Both the position numbers and the translations under genes were made by a program. The notes below the pieces were generated by a model, which ran no database searches, had not been told where the DNA came from, and saw nothing but the letters and a program-made list of their open reading frames with translations. Shown here one piece after another: positions 7,981 through 14,784 of a stretch of 15,766 nt of DNA; position 1 is the stretch's first letter; each line of letters opens with the position of its first letter. The stretch is from NCBI GenBank assembly GCA_964606415.1, contig CAZSGN010000033.1:1-15766 (forward strand), read 5' to 3'. The DNA is from CAZSGN01 sp964606415 (GTDB lineage: Bacteria; Bacteroidota; Bacteroidia; Bacteroidales; JBBRXJ01).

Positions 7981-8514
7981 TTAGTCATATTTAATGGTCA
8001 TCTTGTACGAAGTAATTAATGAGATAATTCCATAAATAGTTGCAAAAATACCGACAACGATTGATATGGCCAGGGCGCTTTTAAATGGATTGATCAGGAT
8101 TAAAATTCCAAAGATGATCATTAATATACTGCTTGAAATGACCATTTTTCTGGAATTGAAAATAATACTCATCTTCCCCAGTGTAAATAACCGGAGCAAT
8201 CCAGCAATTAATGCCCAGATTCCAATAATGGCAAGTACAATGCTGACAGATTGACGGGGAAATGCTACCAATAGAATGCCTAAAACTATATTAATAATTC
8301 CTTCCCAAAACCAAAACCACCAGTTTGTGCTTTGTTTCCTTCGTACATAAGCAACTAGTGAAATTGTTGCTCCAATAATAAGAGCCAGTATACCCAAATA
8401 AGTGATAATGGTCAATAAGGCCACATCAGGGTTAAATAATATGATTAAACCAACAATCAATAAAAGAGAACCTTTTAAGGCCATCAACCACCAGTTTGAT
8501 TTTAAATTTTCCAT
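7981..8514 (-). CDS. HdeD/DUF308 family membrane protein
   Basis: Small inner-membrane protein of 177 residues with six predicted hydrophobic helices, at about 9-27, 33-55, 66-84, 90-111, 123-142 and 148-170. They form three similar hairpins of the type G-x-x-x-L/I-x-x-G-I/L-x-x-x-x-P (ALKGSLLLIVGLIILFNP; EGIINIVLGILLVAFP; SSSILMIIFGILILINP), which is the internal-repeat pattern of the DUF308/HdeD family. E. coli HdeD contributes to acid resistance at high density; whether this homologue does so is unknown. Trp pairs (WW at 8-9 and 64-65) precede helices. Start ATG at 8514; no operon partner is close, the nearest gene being 174 bp away on the same strand. Confidence 0.88.
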   Translation of the reverse strand: MENLKSNWWLMALKGSLLLIVGLIILFNPDVALLTIITYLGILALIIGATISLVAYVRRKQSTNWWFWFWEGIINIVLGILLVAFPRQSVSIVLAIIGIWALIAGLLRLFTLGKMSIIFNSRKMVISSSILMIIFGILILINPFKSALAISIVVGIFATIYGIISLITSYKMTIKYD

Positions 8515-8655
8515 CGTGTTTGTTTTTTAATAAAATTACTGAAAATATGATGCCAAAATTTTTTGATATAAGTTTTTTGGTAACATACCTGTTTTTTTTT
8601 AGCCCTGGTTTTTTTTTATGTTTTGTAGAAACACCTCATGATGCAAAATGAATAT

Positions 8656-8685
8656 ACAATATGGGATTTTATGAATACATATTGT
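8656..8685 (-). terminator. Hairpin immediately after the stand-alone plug gene
   Basis: ACAATATG at 8656-8663 and CATATTGT at 8678-8685 are a perfect 8-bp inverted repeat with a 14-nt loop, starting 3 nt after the TAA of the minus-strand plug gene. The sequence after it on the minus strand (ATATTCATTTTGC) is only modestly T-rich. The stem is AT-rich, so I rate it as a possible terminator or 3' stabilising hairpin. Confidence 0.35.
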
Positions 8686-8688
8686 TTA

Positions 8689-9210
8689 TTATTTTGTTGT
8701 TATCAGAATAACCCCGTTGGCTCCCCGGGATCCGTACATGGCTGTTGATCCTGCATCTTTCAGGACTTTGATGGAGCTGATGTCATGAATACTCACGACA
8801 AGTTCAAGATCACTAACAGTTTTGATATGTCTCATATTTATTCCATCAATAATCCATAAAGGGGCTTCATCAGCATGAAAAGACCTTAACCCTCTTATTT
8901 GGTGTTGAACATCAGGATTTGGCATTCCTGAGCCTGTGCTGATATTTAAACCGCTTAATTGACCCTGAAGACTTTCTGTTAGATTGTTAGTCGACGGGGT
9001 TTGAAGTTTTTTTACTTCAATGTTCGCTATGGTATTGATGTTTTCTTTGGTGCTTTTTTGCCCGTACGTGACATTTACTGCCGTTTTTTTGCTGCTGATT
9101 AGTTGTGTTTCTTTTTCAGAAATTCGTGTAGAATCATCAGATGAGTGCTCCTGGGCGTAAATGATGATCCCATTGATTATAAGAATAAGTGTTATAATTT
9201 TCTTTAGCAT
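8689..9210 (-). CDS. Stand-alone TonB-receptor plug-domain protein (SusC-type), no beta-barrel
   Basis: Exported protein of 173 residues. A signal peptide spans about 1-19 (MLKKIITLILIINGIIIYA, cleaved before Q20). A Ser/Thr/Lys-rich linker of about 25 residues leads to a complete SusC-like plug from about 45 to 173: NLTESLQGQLSGLNI at 76-90, the QIRGLRSF block at 104-111 (usually I-R-G-x-x-S/T), LWIIDGI at 118-124, the DISSIKVLKDAGSTAMYGSRGANGVILITT stretch from 143 to 172. The protein stops two residues after this, at TAATAA, exactly where a normal receptor would enter its 22-strand barrel; none of the following reading frames looks like barrel. The domain is therefore intact but barrel-less. 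It might bind TonB or a receptor as a decoy or regulator, or be the remnant of a deleted SusC gene. It is downstream of and co-oriented with a DUF2271 gene and a full receptor. Confidence 0.82.
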   Translation of the reverse strand: MLKKIITLILIINGIIIYAQEHSSDDSTRISEKETQLISSKKTAVNVTYGQKSTKENINTIANIEVKKLQTPSTNNLTESLQGQLSGLNISTGSGMPNPDVQHQIRGLRSFHADEAPLWIIDGINMRHIKTVSDLELVVSIHDISSIKVLKDAGSTAMYGSRGANGVILITTK

Positions 9211-9311
9211 AATTTTTTATTATAAGAACGAGATTTGTTCTGGTATATTTTAATTAGATGGTTCTGCCACTAATTTAATGAAAGCTTGCAATTTGTTTAT
9301 ATGTAGATAAA

Positions 9312-9374
9312 ACCCAAATTGAACGGAATCGCTCGATTTGGGTATTAACAACTTTTTCAATATTGGAAAAGTTG
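9312..9374 (-). terminator. Tandem hairpins after the DUF2271 gene
   Basis: Two inverted repeats follow the minus-strand DUF2271 gene (stop codon at 9379-9381). The first is CAACTTTT (9349-9356) with AAAAGTTG (9367-9374). The second is ACCCAAAT (9312-9319) with ATTTGGGT (9336-9343), 16-nt loop, which on the minus strand runs directly into TTTATC. The second has the better terminator form (G/C-containing stem then U-run). Together they probably separate this transcript from the plug gene, which would then need its own promoter in 9211-9311. Confidence 0.55.
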
Positions 9375-9378
9375 AATA

Positions 9379-10140
9379 TTATTGTTTGATCTCTACTGTG
9401 ATTCGTTCTGTAATATTAAGTGCGCTTGATATGTTTGATAAATCTTTGTAAAGTTTACCTGTTCTTCCAGCGTAATGGCTGTGCCCAATGGCTTTTAAAT
9501 TATAGTTATTCTTTGGTTGATTCGGATTAATAACTACCGAGTAAATGATTGAGGGTTGTCCTGATGTTTTGTAATCTTTATCATTGGGATGTTTATTGGT
9601 GGTCCAGTAGTCATTCCAATCCCACGCCTGGTTGATCTCAAAAAGAAGCTTGAAAGGTTGATCCATATCCTTGTTTGTTTTTGTTTTTAATAGAAAATTT
9701 CCTTGAGGGGTGGGGCCGGTATAAGCATCAATAACCGGATTTTCCGGGGCTGGTGTATAAAGCCCATCCTGTGCCTGGATGCCGCGTTGATGAGACCAGT
9801 AGGGCAGGGCTGCTGGTCTTCTGACGGGGCCGGGTTCCCATCTGCCGGATTGCACTTTACCATGATTAAAAGTTCCTTTACCAATGGATTCAGCGACATA
9901 AAGAGTTTGAATAAATTGTCCCGTGGTGTCTTCTATCCAAATTGCCATTAGGGGATGGTTGTGCGCTTTTCCTTTTTTGAAGGTAATGATTAAGTGATTT
10001 CCGTTAGATCCCAGGTTAGTTATAATGGTATCAGGTAATAATTGTTTGTTCGCGGTTGATCTTTGGGTTGAACCACATTTTGTCATGAAATATATAATCA
10101 TTAAAGACACTATAGGCAGGAGGAGAATGGTTTTTTTCAT
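9379..10140 (-). CDS. DUF2271 family exported protein, probably lipoprotein
   Basis: Exported protein of 253 residues, function unknown. The N-terminus MKKTILLLPIVSLMIIYFMTKCGS is a signal sequence with a Cys at 22 followed by Gly-Ser; the lipobox (M-T-K-C) is non-canonical, so lipidation is likely but not certain. The rest resembles DUF2271 periplasmic proteins: HPLMAIWIEDTTGQFIQTLYVA at about 62-83, the PEGNF/Y-like TPQGNFLLKTK at 147-157, FKLLFEINQAWDWNDYW, SGQPSIIYSV, and the closing GHSHYAGRTGKLYKDLSNISSALNI then ERITVEIK. It also has a Trp/Pro-rich insert at 105-130 (GRWEPGPVRRPAALPYWSHQRG) that I do not recognise. DUF2271 genes often sit by PepSY or flavin/iron-uptake genes; here the upstream gene is a TonB-dependent receptor 160 bp away, which suggests an envelope uptake role by context only. 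Confidence 0.65.
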   Translation of the reverse strand: MKKTILLLPIVSLMIIYFMTKCGSTQRSTANKQLLPDTIITNLGSNGNHLIITFKKGKAHNHPLMAIWIEDTTGQFIQTLYVAESIGKGTFNHGKVQSGRWEPGPVRRPAALPYWSHQRGIQAQDGLYTPAPENPVIDAYTGPTPQGNFLLKTKTNKDMDQPFKLLFEINQAWDWNDYWTTNKHPNDKDYKTSGQPSIIYSVVINPNQPKNNYNLKAIGHSHYAGRTGKLYKDLSNISSALNITERITVEIKQ

Positions 10141-10168
10141 GTTTTTATCTATTTTTTATTATACCTCT

Positions 10169-10182
10169 CCGTTCACTAACGG
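10169..10182 (-). promoter_or_regulatory. Short hairpin in the DUF2271 gene leader
   Basis: CCGTT-CACT-AACGG forms a 5-bp stem with a 4-nt loop, 28-42 nt upstream of the DUF2271 ATG. On the minus strand it is followed by AGAGGTATAATAAAAAATAG. It could be a leader structure or a small operator; no -33/-7 pair was convincing in the surrounding 160 bp (10141-10300), which otherwise holds nothing recognisable. Confidence 0.25.
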
Positions 10183-10300
10183 ATTTATTGTTTGACATTG
10201 GCTGATAGCTCTTAATTTAATTATATGTTTGTTTGTCAGGCGTTTTGTTATGTGGGTTTCTTTAACTTTTCAGAGGGATATTTTGCTGAAAGATCTTATT

Positions 10301-12715
10301 TTAAAATTCGACAATAACACCAATGGATGGCAGCACTGTTCCCTGTCCGTCTGACTCAATCCTCCGAAGATCATATCTTTGCTGGGGTAATGGAGCTCCC
10401 GGATTAATCTTATCAACAATTGATCCGTCTTCTTTTTCAACGGTAAGGCGGTCGGGTTCTTCACTTTTAAAATTATAAAAATTCTGGATATCCAGGTAAA
10501 ACATTAATGACCATTTATCAAAGAAATACTGTTTATCTATCCTTATGTCAAGTTGATGAAAAGGGCTAAGTCTTTTTTCATTAAACCTGCTGTAATCAAG
10601 ATAAGGCCTGCCTTTAGCATTCCATGCAGTAACAAAGCTTGACCGGTATTCATCAATGGGTGTGTATGGCGATCCTCCTACAAAGCGCCACTTGAGGCCC
10701 ACGTCCCAGTTATTTTTGAAATTTCTGGTTGCTGTTAAATTAAGCAGGTGCTTATTATCCCAGGCTGTTGGTGTATAGCTGTTTAGTTGATTTAGATTTT
10801 CATCCATATCTTTGGCTTCGCTTCTGACATAAGTATAGGAGAGTACGATGGTGAGCTTTTTGTAGATCCTGTTTCTGTAAAGCAGCTCTATGCCGTATGC
10901 GCGGCCTTGTGCCGCAGATATGAGGGGTTCGTCTCCAAAGGTGCCGAAATCACCTCCTTTGCTGGCGATGGAAACAGAATCTTTCAGGGAGAAGGGGTAG
11001 TCATTGTACCATTTGTAAAAGCCTTCAAGGCTTAATTTTGAACGCTCATTGGGTAAGTATTCAAAACCAGCCACCAGGTGGTCTGCTTTGATGTAGCCAA
11101 TATCATTTTGTTTGTTGATGAGCTTGGCTGATTGATCCCGGTAGCCTAAAGATGTGTAGGGAGGCAATTGGTAATATCGTCCCAAATTGCTGTTAATAAA
11201 CCATTTAGGAGTTAATTGATAAGAGGCTGAGAATCGCGGAGATAATTGTTCTAAGGGCTGACGCATATCATCTGAAAAAGTATTGGCATCCAGACGCACT
11301 CCTAAGGATAGACTGAGTCTGTCTGAAAAATATGACTTGCTGACTTGTCCAAATAATCCGTATTTTAACAAATCCAGTTCGCTATTATAATTAATTGAAA
11401 TAAGTGTGTCCACAATAAAATCTTTTCTGAATGTAGAATTTGTATATCTGGCGTGTTCAAGATCAGCACCGAAATTTAATTTTAACCCGTTATTCATATT
11501 AATGCCACGTTCATACCTTATTTTGTTTTCAATCTCCTGAGACGAATAATCCAGTGTTTTGGCAGAGTCTTCGTTGTTATCCTTGTATTTGTATTGAATA
11601 TTGTTCAGATGGTTCCGGCTGACAATCCAGGTATCAGTCCCATTGTCGCGATAATGTTTGTAATTGGCTCCTATAGCGTAATTCCATTGTTCGTTGACGG
11701 GAAGGTATCTGAGAATATAGCGTTGGTCCTCCGTTTCATTAGCTGCTGTGTTTAATTCGAATTGGTCGAGTGCCCCAATACCTAATATCGTTAGTTCATT
11801 TTTTTCATCAAAGCGGGTACGCGTTTTAAATTGTACGTCGTTGTAAGTGGGCAGAAATGGAAGCCCAATGACACTGAATAAAAACTGGAGGTACGATCTG
11901 CGGAGCGAGAAAATATAAGTTGTATTATCTCCAAGAGGGCCGTCAAGTGTGATTCCTAAATCGGTGGCTCCAACAGCGCCCCGGAAATTGGTTTTTTCCT
12001 GACTTCCGTTTTTTTGCTTAAATTCGAAGACGGAACTTAAGGCACCTGACCGGTTTGCCGGGAAGGCGCCTGAATAATAGTCTACAGAGCTGATAAAGTC
12101 TACATTAATGATGCCTACCGGCCCGCCGGATGCTCCTTGTGTCGAAAAATGGTTGAGATTAGGTATTTCGATGCCATCCAGGTAAAATGCGTTTTCACCG
12201 GGGCCTCCTCCTCTGACAATAAGGTCATTTCGAAAAGAAACGGTTGAGGCGACACCAGGAAACGATTGAATGACTTTGGAGATATCCCGGTTGCCTCCCG
12301 GATTTTTTTCAATTTCGGCTACGCCTATTCTGCGCAGTGATACCGGGCTTTTCGCGTCGCGCTTGAAAAGAGAGGCGACAACTTCAACTTCATCAAGCTG
12401 GACACTTTTTTCTTCTAATGCCACATCTATAAATTTTTTCTGGGCATTGGTAACCATTATGTCATCGGATATGAAGGTTTCATAACCAACAGCTGAAATT
12501 CGCAGTTTAACAAAACCAGGATCAAGCCCTGTAAAGGAAAAATTGCCTTCAAGGTCACTGACGGTGCCAATGTCAGTTTGAAAAATAAGTATATTCGCAA
12601 AAGGAATGGGTTCATTGTTTTGTTCGTTGTAAATCCGTCCTCTTATTTTCCCTGTTTGCGCTAATGCATTAATTGCTAATATCAGCAGCAGCAGCCCTGT
12701 TGAGACCTTCTTCAT
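10301..12715 (-). CDS. TonB-dependent outer-membrane receptor with carboxypeptidase-regulatory-like domain
   Basis: Outer-membrane receptor of 804 residues. A signal peptide spans 1-19 (MKKVSTGLLLLILAINALA). Residues 22-105 form a CarboxypepD_reg-like beta-sandwich (GKIRGRIYNEQNNEPIPFANI, GTVSDLEGNFSFTGL, LRISAVGYET). It is followed by a TonB-box-like VQLDEVEVVAS at 105-115, and a plug from about 120 to 230 (VIQSFPGVAS, DLIVRGGGPGENAFYLDGIEIPN, IINVDFISSVDYYSGAFPA). The remainder is barrel, ending with the C-terminal Phe typical for BAM recognition. The plug is of the non-SusC type and no SusD gene follows, so this is unlikely to be a polysaccharide-utilisation pair; cargo could be a metal chelate, a cofactor or a peptide. 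A perfect palindrome 25 nt upstream of the ATG may be an operator. Length is complete and no lesion is visible. Confidence 0.93.
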   Translation of the reverse strand: MKKVSTGLLLLILAINALAQTGKIRGRIYNEQNNEPIPFANILIFQTDIGTVSDLEGNFSFTGLDPGFVKLRISAVGYETFISDDIMVTNAQKKFIDVALEEKSVQLDEVEVVASLFKRDAKSPVSLRRIGVAEIEKNPGGNRDISKVIQSFPGVASTVSFRNDLIVRGGGPGENAFYLDGIEIPNLNHFSTQGASGGPVGIINVDFISSVDYYSGAFPANRSGALSSVFEFKQKNGSQEKTNFRGAVGATDLGITLDGPLGDNTTYIFSLRRSYLQFLFSVIGLPFLPTYNDVQFKTRTRFDEKNELTILGIGALDQFELNTAANETEDQRYILRYLPVNEQWNYAIGANYKHYRDNGTDTWIVSRNHLNNIQYKYKDNNEDSAKTLDYSSQEIENKIRYERGINMNNGLKLNFGADLEHARYTNSTFRKDFIVDTLISINYNSELDLLKYGLFGQVSKSYFSDRLSLSLGVRLDANTFSDDMRQPLEQLSPRFSASYQLTPKWFINSNLGRYYQLPPYTSLGYRDQSAKLINKQNDIGYIKADHLVAGFEYLPNERSKLSLEGFYKWYNDYPFSLKDSVSIASKGGDFGTFGDEPLISAAQGRAYGIELLYRNRIYKKLTIVLSYTYVRSEAKDMDENLNQLNSYTPTAWDNKHLLNLTATRNFKNNWDVGLKWRFVGGSPYTPIDEYRSSFVTAWNAKGRPYLDYSRFNEKRLSPFHQLDIRIDKQYFFDKWSLMFYLDIQNFYNFKSEEPDRLTVEKEDGSIVDKINPGAPLPQQRYDLRRIESDGQGTVLPSIGVIVEF

Positions 12716-12739
12716 ATTTACTTATTGTTAACGGTTGGC

Positions 12740-12760
12740 AATTTAGAATACCTCTAAATT
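12740..12760 (-). promoter_or_regulatory. Palindrome upstream of the TonB-dependent receptor gene (operator or leader hairpin)
   Basis: AATTTAGA (12740-12747), ATACC, TCTAAATT (12753-12760) is a perfect 8-5-8 inverted repeat ending 25 nt before the receptor start codon. Its size and placement suit a dimeric repressor site such as a Fur- or DtxR-type metal regulator, or a leader hairpin. The sequence does not match a consensus I can name with certainty. Confidence 0.4.
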
Positions 12761-12804
12761 AGTGTATTTTTTTATTTTTCATATCTTTTGATTTGAAAAA
12801 TTAT

Positions 12805-12835
12805 ACATCAGGAAACAATAATTTTTAGCTGATGT
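12805..12835 (-). terminator. Candidate terminator after the GSCFA gene
   Basis: ACATCAG at 12805-12811 and CTGATGT at 12829-12835 give a 7-bp stem with a 17-nt loop, 25 nt past the TAA of the minus-strand GSCFA gene. On the minus strand it is followed by ATAATTTTTC. Its strength is modest because of the long loop and interrupted T-run. Confidence 0.4.
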
Positions 12836-12860
12836 GGTATTTATGCAAGCCATAAATAAT

Positions 12861-13859
12861 TTACTTCAGAGGGTTTAGTAATGAAAGGAAGTAATTTTTA
12901 TGATTTTCTAACTGAAGAAAAGGATATTGTTTGCCCAGGTTATTGATGTTTTCTATCTGTTTTTGAAGGAAAATTTTTGTATTTTGAGATGAAAGGTCTT
13001 GTATTTTATGTTCTTGTGCTTTAATAATCTTGTCTAATTCTTTTATGATAAAAAGGTTCTCTTGTTTCATGTATGTTTTTTTGAAATAGTTCCAGATATA
13101 ATCAATGGCTAAGTCATTAACATGGATCATGTCCCGTTCATAAAAACGGTAATCACGCAGATCATCAATCATGATTTCAAATGAAGGAAAATAGTGAACA
13201 TAGGAATATTGCGATTGTAGTTGTTCAATGGCTACCCTTAAGGTACTTTTGCTGATATTATTCTCGATCAGCCCGTCTTTCAAGTGCCTGATCGGGCTTA
13301 CAGTGAAAATGACTTCAATTTGAGGTATTGTTTTTCTTAGTTGTTCGAGGGTTTTACTAAAAGTTGTTGTAATTGAATTTGGCGTTAACCTGGATCTTTT
13401 AAACTGTTGCGCCGGAATTTTATGGCAGTTTGCAACTATCTTTCCCGAAGGAATATATTCATATACCTATGATGTGCCCAGGCTTAGAAAAAGGTAGCGG
13501 CTTTTAAGAAGATGTTGCCTGGCTGTTTGAATGGTTTCGTTTATTTGTTTTAATGTGGTGTTTGCTTCTTTATCTGAGAAACCAGAATAATGATCTAAAC
13601 TGTGGTAATATCCCCCTGAATAAATAAGATCTTTGCTCGTGTAAACTTTTTTTTCAAGCATGTTTTTGAGATTGTTGCATATTGATACGGGGTTATACAA
13701 AACACCAAAAGGGTTCACCCTTACCGGGAACAGATATTTTTTTAACTTATTGCCAATATGATTAGTAAAACAGGAACCTATCATCATAATTGGGTCTGTA
13801 TAGTCTATTTTATTGCCTGTCGTGTATTCTTCTATTTCTGTTCGGAAAGTATTGTTCAT
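12861..13859 (-). pseudogene. GSCFA-family protein gene with one in-frame TAG at the conserved Trp codon
   Basis: A single minus-strand frame of 333 codons (usual family length about 320-340) is interrupted only by TAG at 13469-13467 (codon 131). Residues 1-130 hold the family's namesake motif MIGSCFTNHIG (26-36, Ser29 as SGNH-like nucleophile), NPFGVLYNPVSI (49-60) and end LSLGTS. Directly after the TAG, in the same frame, come VYEYIPSGKIVANCHKIP (132-149), FTVSPIRHLKDG (185-196), FPSFEIMIDDLRDYRFYERDMIH and the C-terminal helices. Family members I remember read GT-A/S-W-VYE here, so TGG has become TAG. There is no frameshift and no other damage. Normal translation would give a 130-residue N-terminal fragment; a second piece could start at TTG 13283 only by internal initiation. 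The start overlaps the upstream hydrolase stop (ATGA), so the two are coupled. It is a recent pseudogene, a base-calling error, or a readthrough/recoded gene. GSCFA function is unknown. Confidence 0.88.
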
Positions 13860-14692
13860 AATTTAAGTTTGTTAAACCATTTGTTAATTTGTTCAAATAA
13901 TTCCCGCGGATTATTGATCCCGGTAAGTTGATGTTTTCCTTTTTCAAGGATTAATAATGTTGTTGTTTCGCTGGTATTTTTTACCAGTTTATGGGAGTTA
14001 TGAATGGATGCAAAGGGATTATTTTTAGCATGTATCAATAGTAACGGGGTGTTGATTTTGTGTTTATTCCTGAGAATCTTATCTGATTTTTTTTTCATTT
14101 CCAGCCAAAGTAATATGGGGATTTTGAAACTTGTCAAGGATCCTCTTGTGTAACCTGAGAGCAAACTGGGTGTATCAGATATTTTTTCCGGGTCTATGTT
14201 CAGTTTGGTTAATTTTTTTTTCATAAAGCCGGGAAAAATTATTGATAGGTTTTGTATATGTTTTGGCGGTGCCAGGTGACAGTTTATACAGGGTGAAAGG
14301 CAAACAAGGCCTTTAATGTTTTGATTTTTTCTGCTGATAAGATAGTCGAGCGCTTGATTAGAACCAAAACCTTGAGAAATGATTATTTCAGGTAATGTTT
14401 TGTGACCGTTTCTTATTCTTTTCATAAAGCTTTCAAAATCGTTATGTAAAGCACTGAAATGATTTGGTTTTGATGTTTTTATTTGAGACCTTCCGTATCC
14501 CCGCCGATCCATTGAGGCAACGAGATAGTTTTCGGTAATGAAAAAGTTGGCCAGATGATCATAGTTATCACTGTATTCAAATAGATCATGAATGATATAA
14601 ATGATGGCTTTTGGTTGCGACTGTGGTTTCCATATTTTTCCGTGTAGCTGAACTCCCTTGTGATTTTTCCAGTTTAGTATTTCCTGCTCCAT
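13856..14692 (-). CDS. Alpha/beta-hydrolase-fold protein (monoglyceride-lipase-like) lacking catalytic Ser and Asp
   Basis: Cytoplasmic protein of 278 residues of the Hydrolase_4/lysophospholipase-like group. Fold landmarks: IYIIHDLFEYSDNY at 31-44 (family: vHG-x-x-E-h-s-x-x-Y, oxyanion loop), VASMDRRGYGRS at 58-69 (family: DhRGhGrS), the nucleophile strand-elbow PEIIISQGFGSNQAL at 101-115, LLLIHAKNNPFAS at 217-229, and KGKHQLTG at 251-258. Aligned without gaps to the usual G-H-S-M-G-G elbow, the nucleophile position is Gly108 (S-Q-G-F-G-S). The acid position, normally H-G-x-x-D, is Asn225. Only His254 of the triad remains. A two-residue shift that would make Ser106 the nucleophile is possible but fits less well. 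It is therefore probably a non-catalytic or decaying member. Its TGA stop overlaps the ATG of the GSCFA gene, and its promoter should lie in the 92-bp divergent gap shared with yjbQ. Confidence 0.8.
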   Translation of the reverse strand: MEQEILNWKNHKGVQLHGKIWKPQSQPKAIIYIIHDLFEYSDNYDHLANFFITENYLVASMDRRGYGRSQIKTSKPNHFSALHNDFESFMKRIRNGHKTLPEIIISQGFGSNQALDYLISRKNQNIKGLVCLSPCINCHLAPPKHIQNLSIIFPGFMKKKLTKLNIDPEKISDTPSLLSGYTRGSLTSFKIPILLWLEMKKKSDKILRNKHKINTPLLLIHAKNNPFASIHNSHKLVKNTSETTTLLILEKGKHQLTGINNPRELFEQINKWFNKLKL

Positions 14693-14784
14693 TGTTTTGA
14701 TCTCAACTTTTGTTAATTTTGTTATATACTTTAATATATGATAAAAAAAACAGCTAATTTTTATTCATTAGTAAAAATGCGAAA
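14693..14784. promoter_or_regulatory. Divergent promoter region between the hydrolase gene and yjbQ
   Basis: These 92 bp separate genes transcribed away from each other, so both promoters must be here. The stretch is strongly AT-rich, with several TTTTG/TTTG words and TACTTTAA near 14729-14736 on the plus strand as a loose -7 element for yjbQ. I could not pick a pair with good spacing, so only the region is given. Confidence 0.4.

Noticed and set aside
8575..8625. Long T-runs upstream of the HdeD-like gene, as a slippage or terminator site
   Set aside because: No stem precedes the T-runs on either strand; homopolymer tracts of this kind are common in this AT-rich genome.
9703..9951. An 82-codon plus-strand open frame inside the DUF2271 gene
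   Set aside because: It lies opposite a well-supported exported protein, has no recognisable motif, and its composition is what the reverse of the Pro/Trp-rich stretch would give.
10270..10464. A small minus-strand frame overlapping the end of the TonB receptor gene
   Set aside because: It overlaps the receptor's final barrel strands in another frame and lacks any family signature.
12861..13283. A separate 140-residue gene starting at TTG 13283
   Set aside because: It is the C-terminal half of the GSCFA frame; the sequence upstream of it continues in the same frame into conserved GSCFA motifs as far as the TAG, so it is not an independent gene.
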